A stretch of 64,000 nucleotides of DNA from Vanrija pseudolonga (lineage: Eukaryota; Basidiomycota; Tremellomycetes; Trichosporonales; Trichosporonaceae), in the NCBI RefSeq assembly GCF_020906515.1, contig NC_085852.1, positions 1,612,001 through 1,676,000 of the forward strand. The letters are read 5' to 3'. The notes beneath the pieces were generated by a model. The model had not been told where the DNA came from. It saw only the letters and a program-made list of their open reading frames with translations, and did not search any database. Shown here piece by piece: positions 10,480 to 21,236 of this stretch. How positions within the stretch are numbered: the first letter of the stretch is position 1; each line of letters starts with the position of its first letter. Position numbers and translations under genes: made by a program.

Positions 10480-12373
10480 ATGAAGGCGCTCAGCTCGGTC
10501 ACTAGCCTCTTCTCAGTGCTGGCAGTGCTCAGCTCAGCTGCAGCCGCAAGCGACGTCCGTGGCGTCGACCCAGCCGGTGAGTGCAGCTGCGCCCTCATCG
10601 ATGGACAACTGACTCCCGCCCCAGTCGCCGACCGCTACGTCCCTTCCTCGGGCAAGACGTTCACCTGCCTGTCTGGCGACAAGGTCATTCCCTTCTCGTC
10701 CGTCAACGACGAGTACTGCGACTGCCCGGACGGCTCGGACGAGCCTGGCACATCGGCGTGCGAGGGCAAGCCTGGAGCCTGGTTCTACTGCGAGAACAAG
10801 GGCCACATTCCCGGCCGCGTGAGGAGCAGCCGCGTCAACGACGGCATCTGCGGTGGGTAACCTACACAGCGGCAGCCGCTGACCCTCCAGACCCCGAATG
10901 CTGTGACGGCTCGGACGAGTGGCAGTCCGGCGCATGCCCCAACAACTGCGAGCAGATCGCGCGCGAGTACCGCGAGCGCGTCGAGTTCGAGACCAAGATC
11001 AGGAGAACAGGCGCCAAGATCCGCTCGACTTACGTCAACTTTGCACTCAAGGAGAAGAAGCGCCTCGAGGAAGAGCTGGCGAACAAGCGTGCGGAGATTG
11101 CAGAGCGCGAGCAAAAGGTGGAGGAGGCGCGTCGTGAGTATGGTGTGACTCGCTGTTATGGAAGCGACTGACCCGCGGCAGAGGCTTTGGAACGGGCCGA
11201 GTCGCAGAGCCGCGACGAGATGGAGCGTAAGAAGGCTACGCGTGAGTTGCTCGTCGCTCCCCGTACATTCTCAGCAACTAACACACCCCAGCCCTCTACC
11301 AGAGTGTCGAGAAGCACCGCCAAGCTCTGGCCGCTGTGCAGATTCAGCAGCAGCGCACACACGAGGACCTGCAGACCGTGCTCGACCTTCTCGAGGAGTT
11401 GTCCAAGGGTTACAACCCTAACGGCCAGGACATGGCCGTCAAGCACGCCGTCATCCGCTACAAGGAGCTGATTGGGCGTGCCGAGGCCGAAGAGGGCAGC
11501 CAGGAGGCGACTACGACAGAGGGCACGGAAGGCGCGGCGGAGACCCAAGCTCCCGCCGAGCCCACGCAGAAGCTCAACCTGTACCGCTCCGACCTCGAGG
11601 TCCCGATGGACGAGGGCGAAATCATCCGCCTGCAGCAGACCGACCTCGAGTCGCTGCTGGTTTCTGATGACGGCGACGACTATGAAGACGAGGGCGGACT
11701 GCTGTACCGCCTGGAGGAGTACATCCCCGACTCGCTGTTCGACTACTATGACACTGCGCGCGAGACGGTCGTGTCGTGGCTGACGACCGCTGGCATCATC
11801 AAGGCGGCACAGTCACACCACAGCACCAGCGACGGCCCGCACGTTGCTGCTGCCCGTGAGCGCTTCCACGCTGCTGAGCGCGAGCTCAACAACCTCCACA
11901 ACGACATTTCAAGCTCGCAGGGCACGCTCGACAAGCTCTCGGACGGCTCGTTTGGCCCTCAGGGCGAGTGGAAGAAGCTCGACGGAACGTGTATCGACAC
12001 GGTCGCTGGCGACTACACGTACGAGCTATGCTTCTTTGGCAAGGCGACGCAGAAGAGCAACAAGGACCACTCGTCCAACCACCTCGGCTCATTTACGTCG
12101 TGGAACGGCACAGCCGAGTCGGGCTCACCAGAGTACTACACGCAGCAGAAGTACCAGAACGGCGCGCGCTGCTGGAACGGCCCGATGCGCTCAGTCACGC
12201 TCGACCTGACGTGCGGCACCGTCAACTCGATCACGTCGGTCACCGAGCCAGAAAAGTGCGAGTACCTGTTCCGCGGCACGACGCCGGCGCTCTGCCTGCC
12301 CCTCGAGGCGGGTGCTCCGGCCTCAGCGTCGCAGGTCGCCGCCGGCGCCGGCGCGTCCAAGGACGAGCTGTGA
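10480..12373 (+). CDS. GTB1: Glucosidase II regulatory (beta) subunit, ER lumen
   Basis: Five exons (10480-10576, 10625-10852, 10891-11133, 11182-11241, 11292-12373) give 569 residues. This is the non-catalytic subunit that retains glucosidase II in the ER and directs it to trim glucoses from N-glycans during glycoprotein quality control. A signal peptide covers about residues 1-23. Two LDL-receptor-A-like cysteine modules follow (NDEYCDCPDGSDEPGTSAC and DPECCDGSDEW). Next come a long charged coiled coil interrupted by two introns, an acidic segment, and the C-terminal MRH (mannose-6-phosphate-receptor-like) domain with YTYELCFFGKATQ, ARCWNGPMRS and CEYLFRGTTPALC. The protein ends in KDEL, an ER retrieval signal. 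The first intron is 48 nt and stop-free in frame, but removing it restores VDPAV-ADRY. Confidence 0.97.
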
Positions 12374-12479
12374 GGGCACCGCACGCCCACCCACACACGC
12401 CCCGCTGTAGACTTAGACATAATCATGACATGCATACATTGCCAGAGAGCAGAGCGGTGCAGGTGGAGCAGTGGGTTGT

Positions 12480-13373
12480 TTAGCGCCCGCCGTGCGGGTT
12501 CTTCTTGCCAGCACCGTGACCGGCAGGCTTGTTCTGGGGCCTCTGGCCGTGGCGCTCCTCTGCCTTCTCCTGCGCGTCGTGGCATCCGGCCGGGATGGGC
12601 GTGTCGGGGTGGATCGGGGGGAGGATGGCGGTGCCGACCTTGTGGTACTTGTCCGAGTCTGTGAAGAACTTGACCCAGTGGTCGAGCGACTACGCGAGCG
12701 TCAGCGAGCGTGCTCACGGCGTCACCCTGGCCCAGCCACTCACGGCCATGTCCTGGTCGGTGAAGCCGCGCAGGTCGTGGGTGAGGTGCGTCTGGAAGCA
12801 ACCCGTCACGAACGAGCGGGACGCGTCGCGGCCGGCCCTGCGGGGTGTCAGCGTCCTCCTCGCCCGTGATATCGCCGACCTCCCCTTCGCGGAGGCCGGC
12901 TCACGCCCACCCACATCATGTTGTACGCGCCGCCCTTGCCATACACGCGGGGGTTGGCCGACACGTCAAACACCTGGCCCTTGATGCTGATGTAAATCGG
13001 CTTGTTGGGGTCGGCGCCGTCGTGGCGCGCGAGCTCGAGCAGCGTAAACTCGCGCTGCGGCGCCGCGAGCGGGTTGAGCGGGTGCGTGCGCACCGCCTTG
13101 ATGTACGGCCGCACGACGGGGCCGAGCGAGAACGTGTAGTTGCCCGTGAGGAAGTGCGAGAGGAGGGGCAGGAAGATGGCCAGCACGAGCAGGCGGGGGA
13201 GGATCGAGCCGGAGGAGGAGGCAGGCTCCTTGGGCGCCGACTTCTTGCTGTTGTTGTTGTTAGCTGTGCGCCGTGCCGCCGGCAACTGGTAACCCACGTC
13301 GTTGGCTTGCGGTCTGCCGTGTTGTCAGCGTACTGCTATGCGTCTCGCCTCGCGACTCACCAGTCTCGGACAT
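12480..13373 (-). CDS. DAP1: Cytochrome-b5-like heme-binding membrane protein (DAP1/PGRMC family)
   Basis: Four exons (13373-13361, 13305-12915, 12837-12744, 12689-12480) give 235 residues. DAP1/PGRMC proteins bind heme and support cytochrome P450 enzymes of sterol synthesis at the ER. A hydrophobic segment (ILPRLLVLAIFLPLLSHFL) near residue 40 anchors the N-terminus. The b5-like fold follows: FTLLELARHDG, KPIYISIKGQVFDVS, VYGKGGAYNMMAGRDASRSF. The AGRDASR motif is typical of the family and confirms the second splice joint. The tail is Lys/His/Gly-rich. The first coding exon is only 13 nt; its acceptor (AAG at 13306-13308) is chosen because it keeps the frame (MSETANDVGYQLP), so the first four or five residues are less certain. 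It converges with GTB1, about 105 bp apart. Confidence 0.88.
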
Positions 13374-14210
13374 GTTGGTGGGATAATGTACGTTCGTGAC
13401 GTGGAACAGGCGGTACGCTGTTGGTTAAGTAGTGTGCAGCGACTTGTCTTGACGACGCGACGTCGTACACGCGCTCGCTCGCGCCAAAACCTCGGTACCT
13501 GTCCCAACACATGTGTCGTGCCGGTCCCGCCGGGTCCTGACGTCTCAGATGGACAATGGACGCGACAGGGAGCGGCTGCGGGCTGTCCTGGGCCTGCCGT
13601 GGATGAATGCTCATGGCGTGCTGGCTAGGTAGGTAGATCTCGGGCTGGCTGGCTTGCATGCGAGCTACCGTTCCAGCGGACAGGACGACGGACGAGGGAG
13701 GGGGCGCTACCACCCATGGGCAGGCAGGGGTGTCGGTTTACCCAGCCCCGAGAAGCGCAAGCCGTCATGAGCCCAGCAGTATGCACACTCCGTCGAGTGA
13801 GCTATCGTCACGGCGAGGTACAATCAGGCTCGTCTGACATGTACACCTGCTCATGCAGCCTCCGAGGCAAACAAGAATTCAAGCAGCAAGCAGCCCGGTG
13901 CCGCCTGCCTGTACACTTACGGCCGCCGCGTTGCTCGGCCAGTTGCAGGTTTCGAAATCGGACGACGACATGGAAACACGGCCCGCTGCGTCATCGACAC
14001 GGCGTCGCGACATCGCACTTGTTCTTTGGTCTTGGCCTCTCGCTCACTCACTCGACCACACTACAATCCTCAACAGGCTAGCTAGCTAGCAGGAGGCACG
14101 ACACGCTGAACGACACCGAAGCGTTCTAGGCGGCAAGAGCATAAGTAGATTGATCATTGTCGACGGGGGCTCGACGACGCACACCTCGCCCAACCTCCCA
14201 CCTCCCCACG
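13374..14210. promoter_or_regulatory. Divergent intergenic region DAP1 / acyl-CoA-synthetase-like
   Basis: 0.84 kb between two start codons, with a GCTAGCTAGCTAGC run near 14078. No coding exon is recognised; presumably both promoters. Confidence 0.45.
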
Positions 14211-16070
14211 ATGGCGTTCGAACTCGACAACCTCAGCCTCGCGCTGCTGGCCGTCCTCGCCGTCCTGGCGCTGTACCATCGTTTCTTCTCCAGCCCGACC
14301 CCGCTAGTCCACACCTTGCTGCTTGGGCGACAGGCCGAGCCGAGCAAGGTCCGCAAGGCGGGCCAGTCGGCCGTGTACCGCTCCTGGGCGACGGGGCAGG
14401 ACACGCCCGTGAGTCGGCGCGCCGAAGCGGCGTGTGTCTCAGCGCGATGCTGACTGCTCCCCCAGCTGCAAGTCCGCCCTGCTAACCAGCTCCAAACCGT
14501 CGACAACGTCGTCACTGTCCCTGTGCCCACCCCGCTGCCGGGCAAGCCAAAGTTCAAGGTCACGCAGCGGGTCATCCTCGACACGCCGGTGGGTGGACTT
14601 CTTCGCTTCGACTATCCACTGACCCCGCAGCTCACGTCTGAAGCCCTTGCCGAGATTGTCCGCCTCGTGCCCCTTGGCCTCAAGGCGGTGTTCCCCGGTC
14701 TGAGCAGCAACGCGGCGTCCCCAACCCCGATCCTCACCCTCCTGCCGCCCTCGCCCGGCACGGCGCTGCCCTTGCTCCTCCTCTCGCTGGCCTCCAAGCC
14801 GGGCGCGCCGCTCGTCATCGTGCCCGACCCGTCGGTGCTGGATGCCGCGCTCGCGTCGGACGTGTACCCCGCCCCGGCGCTGCTCGTGGTCCACGAGAGC
14901 GTGTTCCCGCAGGTCGCGGCGCTCAAGTCTGCCGCAAAGGGCATCCTCATCGTCGGCGACGTCGAGCGCAAGCACGCTACCGCTGCCAAGGCTGCCGGCG
15001 CCACCGTCAAGTGGTGGGAGGATATCTGGGACGCGGCCGAGGCGGCGCCCGAGCCCGCCGAGGAGGAGAAGTCGACCTACGCCGACGTCCACTCGTACTT
15101 CTGGTCCCTGCCCGAGGCTGGCGAGAAGCCCCACGTCGTCAAGGTCACGCACATGAACGCGACGGCTGGCATCGCTGGTCTGCTGTCCATCTTCCCGGCT
15201 GACAAGCGGCCCGCGGGCCACAATGGCGATGTGGTGGCTAGCGCCGTGCGCATCGACACGCCGTTCGGCATGACCATCGCCCTGGCGTCGGTTTGGAGTG
15301 GCGCCGGCTTCCGCCTCATCGGCAGCCCTGTCCCGTCGTGGAAGGCCACGGCGGACGAGGACGTGGCTGGCGAGCTGGCTGCGCTCGCGTCCGGCGACCA
15401 GCCCGCGCCGACGGTTCTCTTCCTGTAGGTTAGCAGCTGCACTCCAAGCTAACCACGCAGCACGGCCAAGCACCACCGCACCCTCATCGCCCAGCTGCAG
15501 GAGGAGTTCCTCTCGCACCCGCTCGCGTCGATCGCGGGCGCGCAGCAGGTCAACAACATTCGCGGGGGCTACGTCGCGCGCGGCACGTTTGCCGACAAGT
15601 GGGTGTTCGCCGGCGTGCGCAAGGGCGTGCTTGGCGGCATTGCGGGCGACGCGCTGCGCGCAGTTATTGTTGTGGACGACGCGCCGTCGCCCGCGCTCTC
15701 GACGCTTTCGGCGGCGCTCCTCTCGCTCCCCATCTCGCGCGTGCACTCGTCCCCCCTGTCCTCGGGCCCCATCTTCGCGTCCCACTTCTACGACCTCCAG
15801 TCGACGCAGGTGCCCGACATTTACAAGCGCGTGCGCGGCGCCGACGGCCCCGGCCACACCGGCGCGCCGGCGAGCAACGTCGAGGTGCTCCTGAAGGGCG
15901 CCGGCACCGACACCAAGGAGAACGGCGACGCGAGCCCGTACGCTGGCCGCTTGTGGGTCCGCGGCCCGCCCGTACTTGAGCGCCTTGGTGGCACCACGGA
16001 CGACGGCTGGGTCGACCTCGGAGTCGACGCCGCCGTCGAGACCAACGGCACATTTGTGGTCACCAAGTAG
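14211..16070 (+). CDS. Divergent long-chain acyl-CoA-synthetase-like membrane protein, probably catalytically inactive
   Basis: Three exons (14211-14408, 14466-15424, 15461-16070) give 588 residues. The start is a hydrophobic anchor (LALLAVLAVLALYHRFF), then HTLLLGRQAEPSKVRKAGQSAVYRS, an N-terminal block that I recall from fungal AMP-dependent CoA ligases. The C-terminus retains GRLWVRGPPVLERLGG and DDGWVDLGVDAAV, corresponding to the A8 region of acyl-CoA synthetases. The ATP-binding P-loop usually reading TSGTTGxPK is absent: the equivalent place reads WSLPEAGEKPHVVKVTHMN. The usual YGxTE-type motif is not seen either. So it keeps the fold and membrane anchor but lacks recognisable catalytic motifs; a regulatory or scaffolding role is inference. 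The splice joint TVLFL-TAKHHR restores the frame across a 36-nt intron. Confidence 0.7.
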
Positions 16071-16170
16071 AAAGATGCAGCGTGTGGAAGGCATTGGTGG
16101 CACAGACATACTATATGCTTACAACACGGCGGGAACACAACGAGACTAGTGTACAGAACGGCCAAGGGCA

Positions 16171-17768
16171 CTACCTCACAACACGGTCGCCGTCCTCGAG
16201 GCAGCGGACGTAGATGTCCTCGGTCCAGGTGATGGGGATGGCCTTGTCGGCCTGGGAGGGGCGTCAGCTGGGATTGCAGTACTGGTAAGCTGGACCCACC
16301 AAGCCCATAGTCAGGCGGTTCCACACGCCGGCCGCGAGACGGCGGTGTGCCGCCTCGGAGGGGTGGAAGCAGTCAACGTCCGACACCGCCGTGATGGGGT
16401 AATGTGCGAGTTCGATAGCCTGGCCGGGCTGCCACACGACCGCAAAGCTCGGGTCGTCCTCGGTGCGCCACTCATCAATGAGCGCGAGCACGGCCGCGTC
16501 GTACCGGTCGCTCAGGTCGTCCATGCGCGAGCGGGTGTAGTCGCCCAGCGGGCCGGGGAGCATGGCGCACGAGCACTCGAGGGGCAGGTTGGGGAGGTGC
16601 GGGGGACGGAATGGGCCGGCGCTGGCGTCAGCTCGGCCACACAACGGGTAGCTTACCAGTAGGGGTTGTCGACTGTCAGCTTGTAGATTGCCGACACGCG
16701 AAGGACGCCCACTGGGGGTTAGCGAGCACAGCGAGCACACGCACTGATGTTGACGATGAGCCGGGCTGGGGGCTGGTGTCAGTGGTCGTCGCACACATCT
16801 CCCACCAGACTCACGGACGTGGTTGCGCACGAGCTGCACGGCGTCGCGGATACCCTGGGCAAACTCTTGGGGCGTGCCGGGGCCAAACACGCCGGCTGGG
16901 GTCAGCTGGGACCGGGGTACACAGCTCACAAGACAGGCAGAAGGCGCACTGCGTGGTTCAGTATGCACCTTCTGAGCTGGGTTTCGCCACCCACGATATC
17001 ATTCGCGCCGATCCCGACGTTGAGGAACGCCCAGCCGTCGTCGTCATCGTCGCCGGTGTCGGCCCGGAGGCCCTCATACGCCGGCACGAGGTATTCTGGT
17101 GTCAGCTAGCCCCACGCGCCACGCACCCACCTCTCGCCTGCGACTCGAGGTTGGCCGCGATGCTCCCCGACACGGCAGCGTTGAGCGCGTCGCCCTCCGG
17201 GTGGCGGGAGCACTGCCCCACGCCGGCGAGACACGCCAGCGGGGGGTGGTGCCCCGTGCTCGCGCCGCTCGTGTTGGCGTACTGGCTGAAGAGGAAAGGG
17301 AGGGTGAGTGCGCCGGGGTCCCCGCCGATCGCGTACGACACGCCGCGATACTCTTCCGCCACGAGCGGTGCTGGGTGTGAGCTGTGGGGGGGGGGGGGGG
17401 TCTCGTAGCTCACTGTGGAAGGTGTGTTGCCGGTCGTTGCCGCCCTCGTTGCCACCCGAGCGCGCGAGGAAGCCGGCCGTGATCGAGTCCCCGAGCGCCA
17501 TGAGCACGGTGAAGTCGTCTGGGCGGCTGTGTGGGGTCGTGTCAGCTCAGCGTGGCCTTAGGAGGGACGTAGCGACGCACACTTCGTCTGCGGAGCGCGG
17601 CGTCGCCCGCGGCGCGAGTGGGGGGCACCGGTCCATCTCGTCCCACCGCACGAAGGTGCCGGGCAGGTTGGGCAGCGGGCTCGTCGGCGGGCGGGGTGGC
17701 GGGAGTGGCGAGGCTGCGCCTCCAGCAACGGCGAGGCCTAGGAGGGACAGCAACTCGAGTCTGCGCAT
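16171..17768 (-). CDS. Secreted SGNH/GDSL esterase, phospholipase-B-like
   Basis: Ten exons (17768-17581, 17526-17414, 17370-17131, 17095-16995, 16948-16930, 16895-16815, 16765-16745, 16711-16657, 16621-16300, 16251-16171) give 406 residues. A signal peptide covers about residues 1-19. SGNH blocks are complete: ALGDSITAGF with the nucleophile near Ser77, YRGVSYAIGGD (Gly block), GANDICAFCLS (Asn block, completed by a 19-nt exon), and DCFHPS with Asp356 and His359. This order and the YRGxSxxIGGD and DLSDRYD elements are typical of the PLB1/phospholipase-B GDSL family of animals and fungi, which hydrolyses phospholipids or lysophospholipids. Substrate is not proven. The gene has two microexons (19 and 21 nt) and converges with the acyl-CoA-synthetase-like gene, about 100 bp apart. 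Confidence 0.88.
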
Positions 17769-18181
17769 GGTCGTGTGATGGAGAGTGAGCAGTGGAGCGA
17801 CGACGACGTTGTTTTGGCTTCGGCCGGTGGTGGCGAAATGGGGAGATTGGGTGTATCTGGGGTCCCCGAACAAGGCACTATCATGTGGCGGGTACGTCGT
17901 GGGCGGCATGGGTGGTCGCAACTGGGCAAGCATTGTCGACCCACCGCGACGAGGCACCCCACGCAGGCTTCATGCATGCGTGGCTGGCTTCGCAGAGGTA
18001 TGCTTCGCGCTGGCATCCCCCTCGCTCGCGGACGAGCAGCCCGCGCCGAACCCCGGCAGCGCCGCATCGCTCACCCTCCCCTTCCCCAACCCCCCTACCC
18101 CCCTCCCCCAACCCCCCTACCCCCCTCCCCCAACCCCCCTCACACCGATGCATGGCATCTAATACAACAGCGTAGCAGCGC
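17769..18181. other. Intergenic region upstream of the phospholipase-B-like gene with a C-rich repeat
   Basis: Both neighbours are on the minus strand, so this holds the esterase promoter and the thioesterase 3' end. Its right part is the C-tract listed separately. No coding exon seen. Confidence 0.45.
18073..18142 (-). repeat. C-rich tandem tract, G-quadruplex-prone on the minus strand
   Basis: Nearly uninterrupted C4-C6 runs separated by TA, T or AA, with a unit like CCCCCTACCCCCCTCCCCCAA repeated about three times. The minus strand therefore has at least eight consecutive G4+ runs. It sits 40 bp beyond the thioesterase stop codon, in its predicted 3' UTR. Confidence 0.8.
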
Positions 18182-19184
18182 TTACAACTTTGCGCGCCTG
18201 TCAAGCACCTCCTTGACCTTGTCCGTCATCTTGCCTCTGCGGGTATTATCGTGGTCGAACAGCACGATCGTCGAGTCGGTGGTCGCGCACAGGCGGTTAT
18301 CCTTGAGGCTCCACGCCGCGTGGGCGAGCTTGAACTCGCCGCGCTCCTGGTTGATGCCGTGCGGCTTGACGGCCCACAGCACGGCGTCGGGCCACGTCAC
18401 GGCGTGCCGGTACCGGATGTACTGGTCCTTGAGGATGATGCCGGTGCCGGTGCCGCCGGTCCAGTCCTTTGCTGTGTCGGTGCCAATGTCGGCGCCGAGG
18501 TTCTCAAACCAGCGCAGGCGCTGCGCCTCCATCCACTTGAGGTAGTTTACGTTGTTGACGTGTCTGCGGTGTGTGAGCGTGTACCGGCGCAGCGAGCCGC
18601 GGAGCCAGGACGGCCGAGTGGCAGACAGTGGACGGGGACAGCTTCAAAAGCAACAAGTCACCCGAGCCGCCTAGCCGCTGAACCGCTCTAGCCTCGCTCC
18701 CCACTCCCCCACCCACTTGAACATGTCCTGGTCGCCCCACAGCACAGGGATCTCGACTCTCCCCTCCGGGTCGAAGCCATTACTGTCGAACCACTCGTTT
18801 GCGGTCGCGCGCGCGCGGTCGTAGTCGGGGTTCATGTGGGGCTGGAGCGGCGTGCGGTCGGGGTACGATGGCGCGGGGCGAGCCCAGCCCTCTGCGCGCT
18901 TCTCCTGCCCCGCGAGCGGGCGCGCGACCGTGTGGTCGTCTGGCGACGCGGGGCCCACCTCGCCGTGCTGCTGCGCGAGGTAGAACGGCGACTTGGGGTC
19001 TTTGAACTTGGTCATTAGGTCCTGTGTGGGTGTGGGTGTGAGCGAGGGGTGGCTTGGGGAGAAGGAGGAGGAAGCCATGAACGCGGACACCCACCTGGAG
19101 CTTGGCCTGCGCGGCGTCAGTAGTCGCTGGGGTAGTGGTGTGCAGTCCGCGCGAGGGCAGCCGTTGGAGTGCGGTCTTAAGCAT
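18182..19184 (-). CDS. Hotdog-fold thioesterase-like protein, probably mitochondrial
   Basis: Three exons (19184-19095, 19021-18684, 18563-18182) give 269 residues. The N-terminus MLKTALQRLPSRGLHTTT fits a mitochondrial presequence with an Arg/Ser/Thr-rich, acid-free stretch. The core RHVNNVNYLKWMEAQRLRWFENLG is the signature of 4HBT-type (YbgC/FcbC-like) acyl-CoA thioesterases, where the RHVNN region corresponds to the usual DxxGHVNNxxYL motif. Here the catalytic Asp lies outside this short motif; a candidate is in GRVEIPVLWGDQDMFK. Further strands (GTGIILKDQYIRYRHAV, FKLAHAAWSLKDNRLCATTDSTIVLFDHD) complete a single hotdog domain. The second intron is 120 nt; the donor at CG/GTTCAG avoids an in-frame stop and yields GARLERHVNNVNYL. 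Likely role: hydrolysis of acyl-CoAs in mitochondria. Confidence 0.8.
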
Positions 19185-20195
19185 GAGTGATGGGAGAGTG
19201 GATGTTGTTGTCGCCGGGTCGAGTTGATGAGTTGCCGGGTTGTCGGTCGTTGGAGATGGTTGCTCGGACATGGGCCGTGCCGGCGGGTGGACGCAGAGTG
19301 GAGGCGGGGCGGAATGGCGGCTGGGCCGCTGGGCTGACGCTGACTGTTGACCCACGGACATTGGCTACAACCCCGCGCCGCCATTTGTTGACATCACTGT
19401 CCGTCCGTCAGCACAATGACCTCACAACCCTTGCCTTCGCCACATTCGGTCAATTAATTTCACAATCGATCCAGTGTACGTACGCATCATGACCCGTGTT
19501 GGAGCCACCTCTGGGCTGCAGTCTCCTCTCCCTCCTGCTGGATCCAGTTGGATCCTGTTGGAGCAGCGTCCCGCGCAATGGAGATCATGCCCGCGCGCGT
19601 CCCACTCCGCAACCTTGTTCCCAAATGTTCGTCGTAATCTCCGAATCGACCCCATCGCGGCCACCGCCACACTCTGCTTGACCACGAATCTCACAGCGTT
19701 ACAGGCGTTACATGGATGACGCAAGGTATGCACAGTGCGAAAAAGGTGCAGGAGACGAATATCAATGTACAACACAAAAGAAAACAAGGTTGGGGGGGAT
19801 ATTATGTAGTGCGCGCACCGCGGCGGTGGCGGCTCAAAGCAGGGCCCGAAGAACGTAGAGGTCGTATATGGCGTTAGGGTCGCAAAGGGGGACCCGAAAA
19901 CTATAAGGCAAAAGTGGATCGATCCATCGTTGCGCGTCGTTGCGGCAGGGTGACAGGCAAGCCAAGCCCGGCCACGGCGATGCACATGCCTACACGCGCA
20001 CACCTGTGCACGCAAAGCAAAGCCGTGCACATCGCTTTGTTGGGGAAGTTGGGAAATAGGTCGGCGGGTCGGCGGGCACATGACAAAGTCAGGTGGCCCA
20101 CCCCCTCGATGTGCCTTGTCTCATCTTGAACCCATTCAGAGAAGATTTTGGATGAAACGACGTACGCCGCCGCGGCGGTCGAGCGTTCATGTCCT
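19185..20195. other. Intergenic region upstream of the thioesterase
   Basis: 1.0 kb with no recognised exon. The left part should be the thioesterase promoter and the right part (19.7-20.2 kb, locally A-rich) the 3' UTR of the disordered-protein gene. A GGATCCAGTTGGATCC inverted repeat occurs near 19540-19556. Confidence 0.4.
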
Positions 20196-21236
20196 CTAGA
20201 TGACTCCACCAGGGCAGCGCGTCGTCGCACGGCCGCGCTGCGATGCAAAGCCAGCTGCCAGGATCATCGTTTCACTTGGAGTGCGGCCCATGGCAGTAGC
20301 TTCGTCCCAGGGGTCGGTGGCGTCGGGGTATGGTCTGGAGCGCGAGCGCTGCCTCCGACCGAGTGTCGGGCGTCGCGACGACTGGAGCGCCTGGACACGG
20401 TTATGGTTACCCGTACCAGGGAGCTGTGTAAGGGGGCGTAGTGCGTTGGTGACCGTGTCAAAGAGCATCGACGTGGGGCGCGAGCTGGGACGTGACGAGG
20501 GGCGTGGACGCGGTGGCGTCCGCGTGATCGTCTCCTCGCCATACGCCTCGAGATAGTCGGAATCGCGGCCAGCCTCGAAGCTTGCCTCGGAAGCGAGGCT
20601 AACCATGGATCCGGGCGTGTCGACCATCAGCTCGTCGTCGTCGTCGTACGACGAGGCAATCGAAACCATTGACACGGAGCGCGGCCGTGTGAACGCTGTA
20701 CGCATCGGTGGTAGCGACAGGGGTGGTGAGTCGAGACGCATCTCGTTTGGCGGAGGATTCGGCCCCGAGGAGATAGCGGCCGGTGCTTCAAGACTCTTAC
20801 GCAACGGGTGGCCACTCGGGTTATTGTTGTGGTTGTGGTGGTGGTGGTCATCGTCATCGCCGTCGTCGTCGCCCAGGGACAGGACGCGGCGCACCGGCCG
20901 AACGCCACTGGGTAATGGTGGGATGTCCTGGTCGCCGAGTGACAGAAGAAGTTTTGCGCGCGTGTCGAACGGGTCCTCGTCGTAGCCATAGTCTGGATCG
21001 TGGGCCGCGTCTGGTGGAAGACGTGCGTCATGGCCGGCAAGCGAAACTGCCTCGAACCTGGCGCTGATGGCTCGTCGCAAGTCTATCGAATACTTTTGAA
21101 TCGACGACGGAGGCGTAGGTAGTGAAGTGGGCACAGTGTATGGCCGTGCTGGTCCTGTGGGTGGGGTGTGTGGTGGTAGATCGAGTCTGGGCGTTGGTGG
21201 CCCGTGAACTGTGGGGTGGCGAGTGGTGGTGGCCAT
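20196..21236 (-). CDS. Hypothetical intrinsically disordered protein
   Basis: A single open frame of 346 codons from the first in-frame ATG at 21236. I do not recognise it. It opens with Thr/Pro-rich sequence (TPRLDLPPHTPPTG), then SIQKYSIDLRRAISARFEAVSLAGH, the one segment that looks like a folded helix. Next come acidic patches, a DDDGDDDDHHHHNHNNN low-complexity stretch, two similar blocks LLSLGDQDIPPLPSGVRP and RRVLSLGDDDGD, Ser/Arg motifs (RPSSRPSSRPTS) and a basic C-terminal region (LGRRQRSRSRP). The lack of stops, the biased but protein-like codon use and the repeated LSLGD motif argue for a real gene. It may be regulated by phosphorylation given its Ser/Pro and RxxS sites. Function unknown. 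Confidence 0.65.
   Translation of the reverse strand: MATTTRHPTVHGPPTPRLDLPPHTPPTGPARPYTVPTSLPTPPSSIQKYSIDLRRAISARFEAVSLAGHDARLPPDAAHDPDYGYDEDPFDTRAKLLLSLGDQDIPPLPSGVRPVRRVLSLGDDDGDDDDHHHHNHNNNPSGHPLRKSLEAPAAISSGPNPPPNEMRLDSPPLSLPPMRTAFTRPRSVSMVSIASSYDDDDELMVDTPGSMVSLASEASFEAGRDSDYLEAYGEETITRTPPRPRPSSRPSSRPTSMLFDTVTNALRPLTQLPGTGNHNRVQALQSSRRPTLGRRQRSRSRPYPDATDPWDEATAMGRTPSETMILAAGFASQRGRATTRCPGGVI

Noticed and set aside
14439-16109. A 556-codon minus-strand frame opposite the acyl-CoA-synthetase-like gene
   Set aside because: It is antisense to a gene with clear family blocks and splice joints; its Arg/Gly/Val-rich translation is the typical shadow of GC-rich codons.
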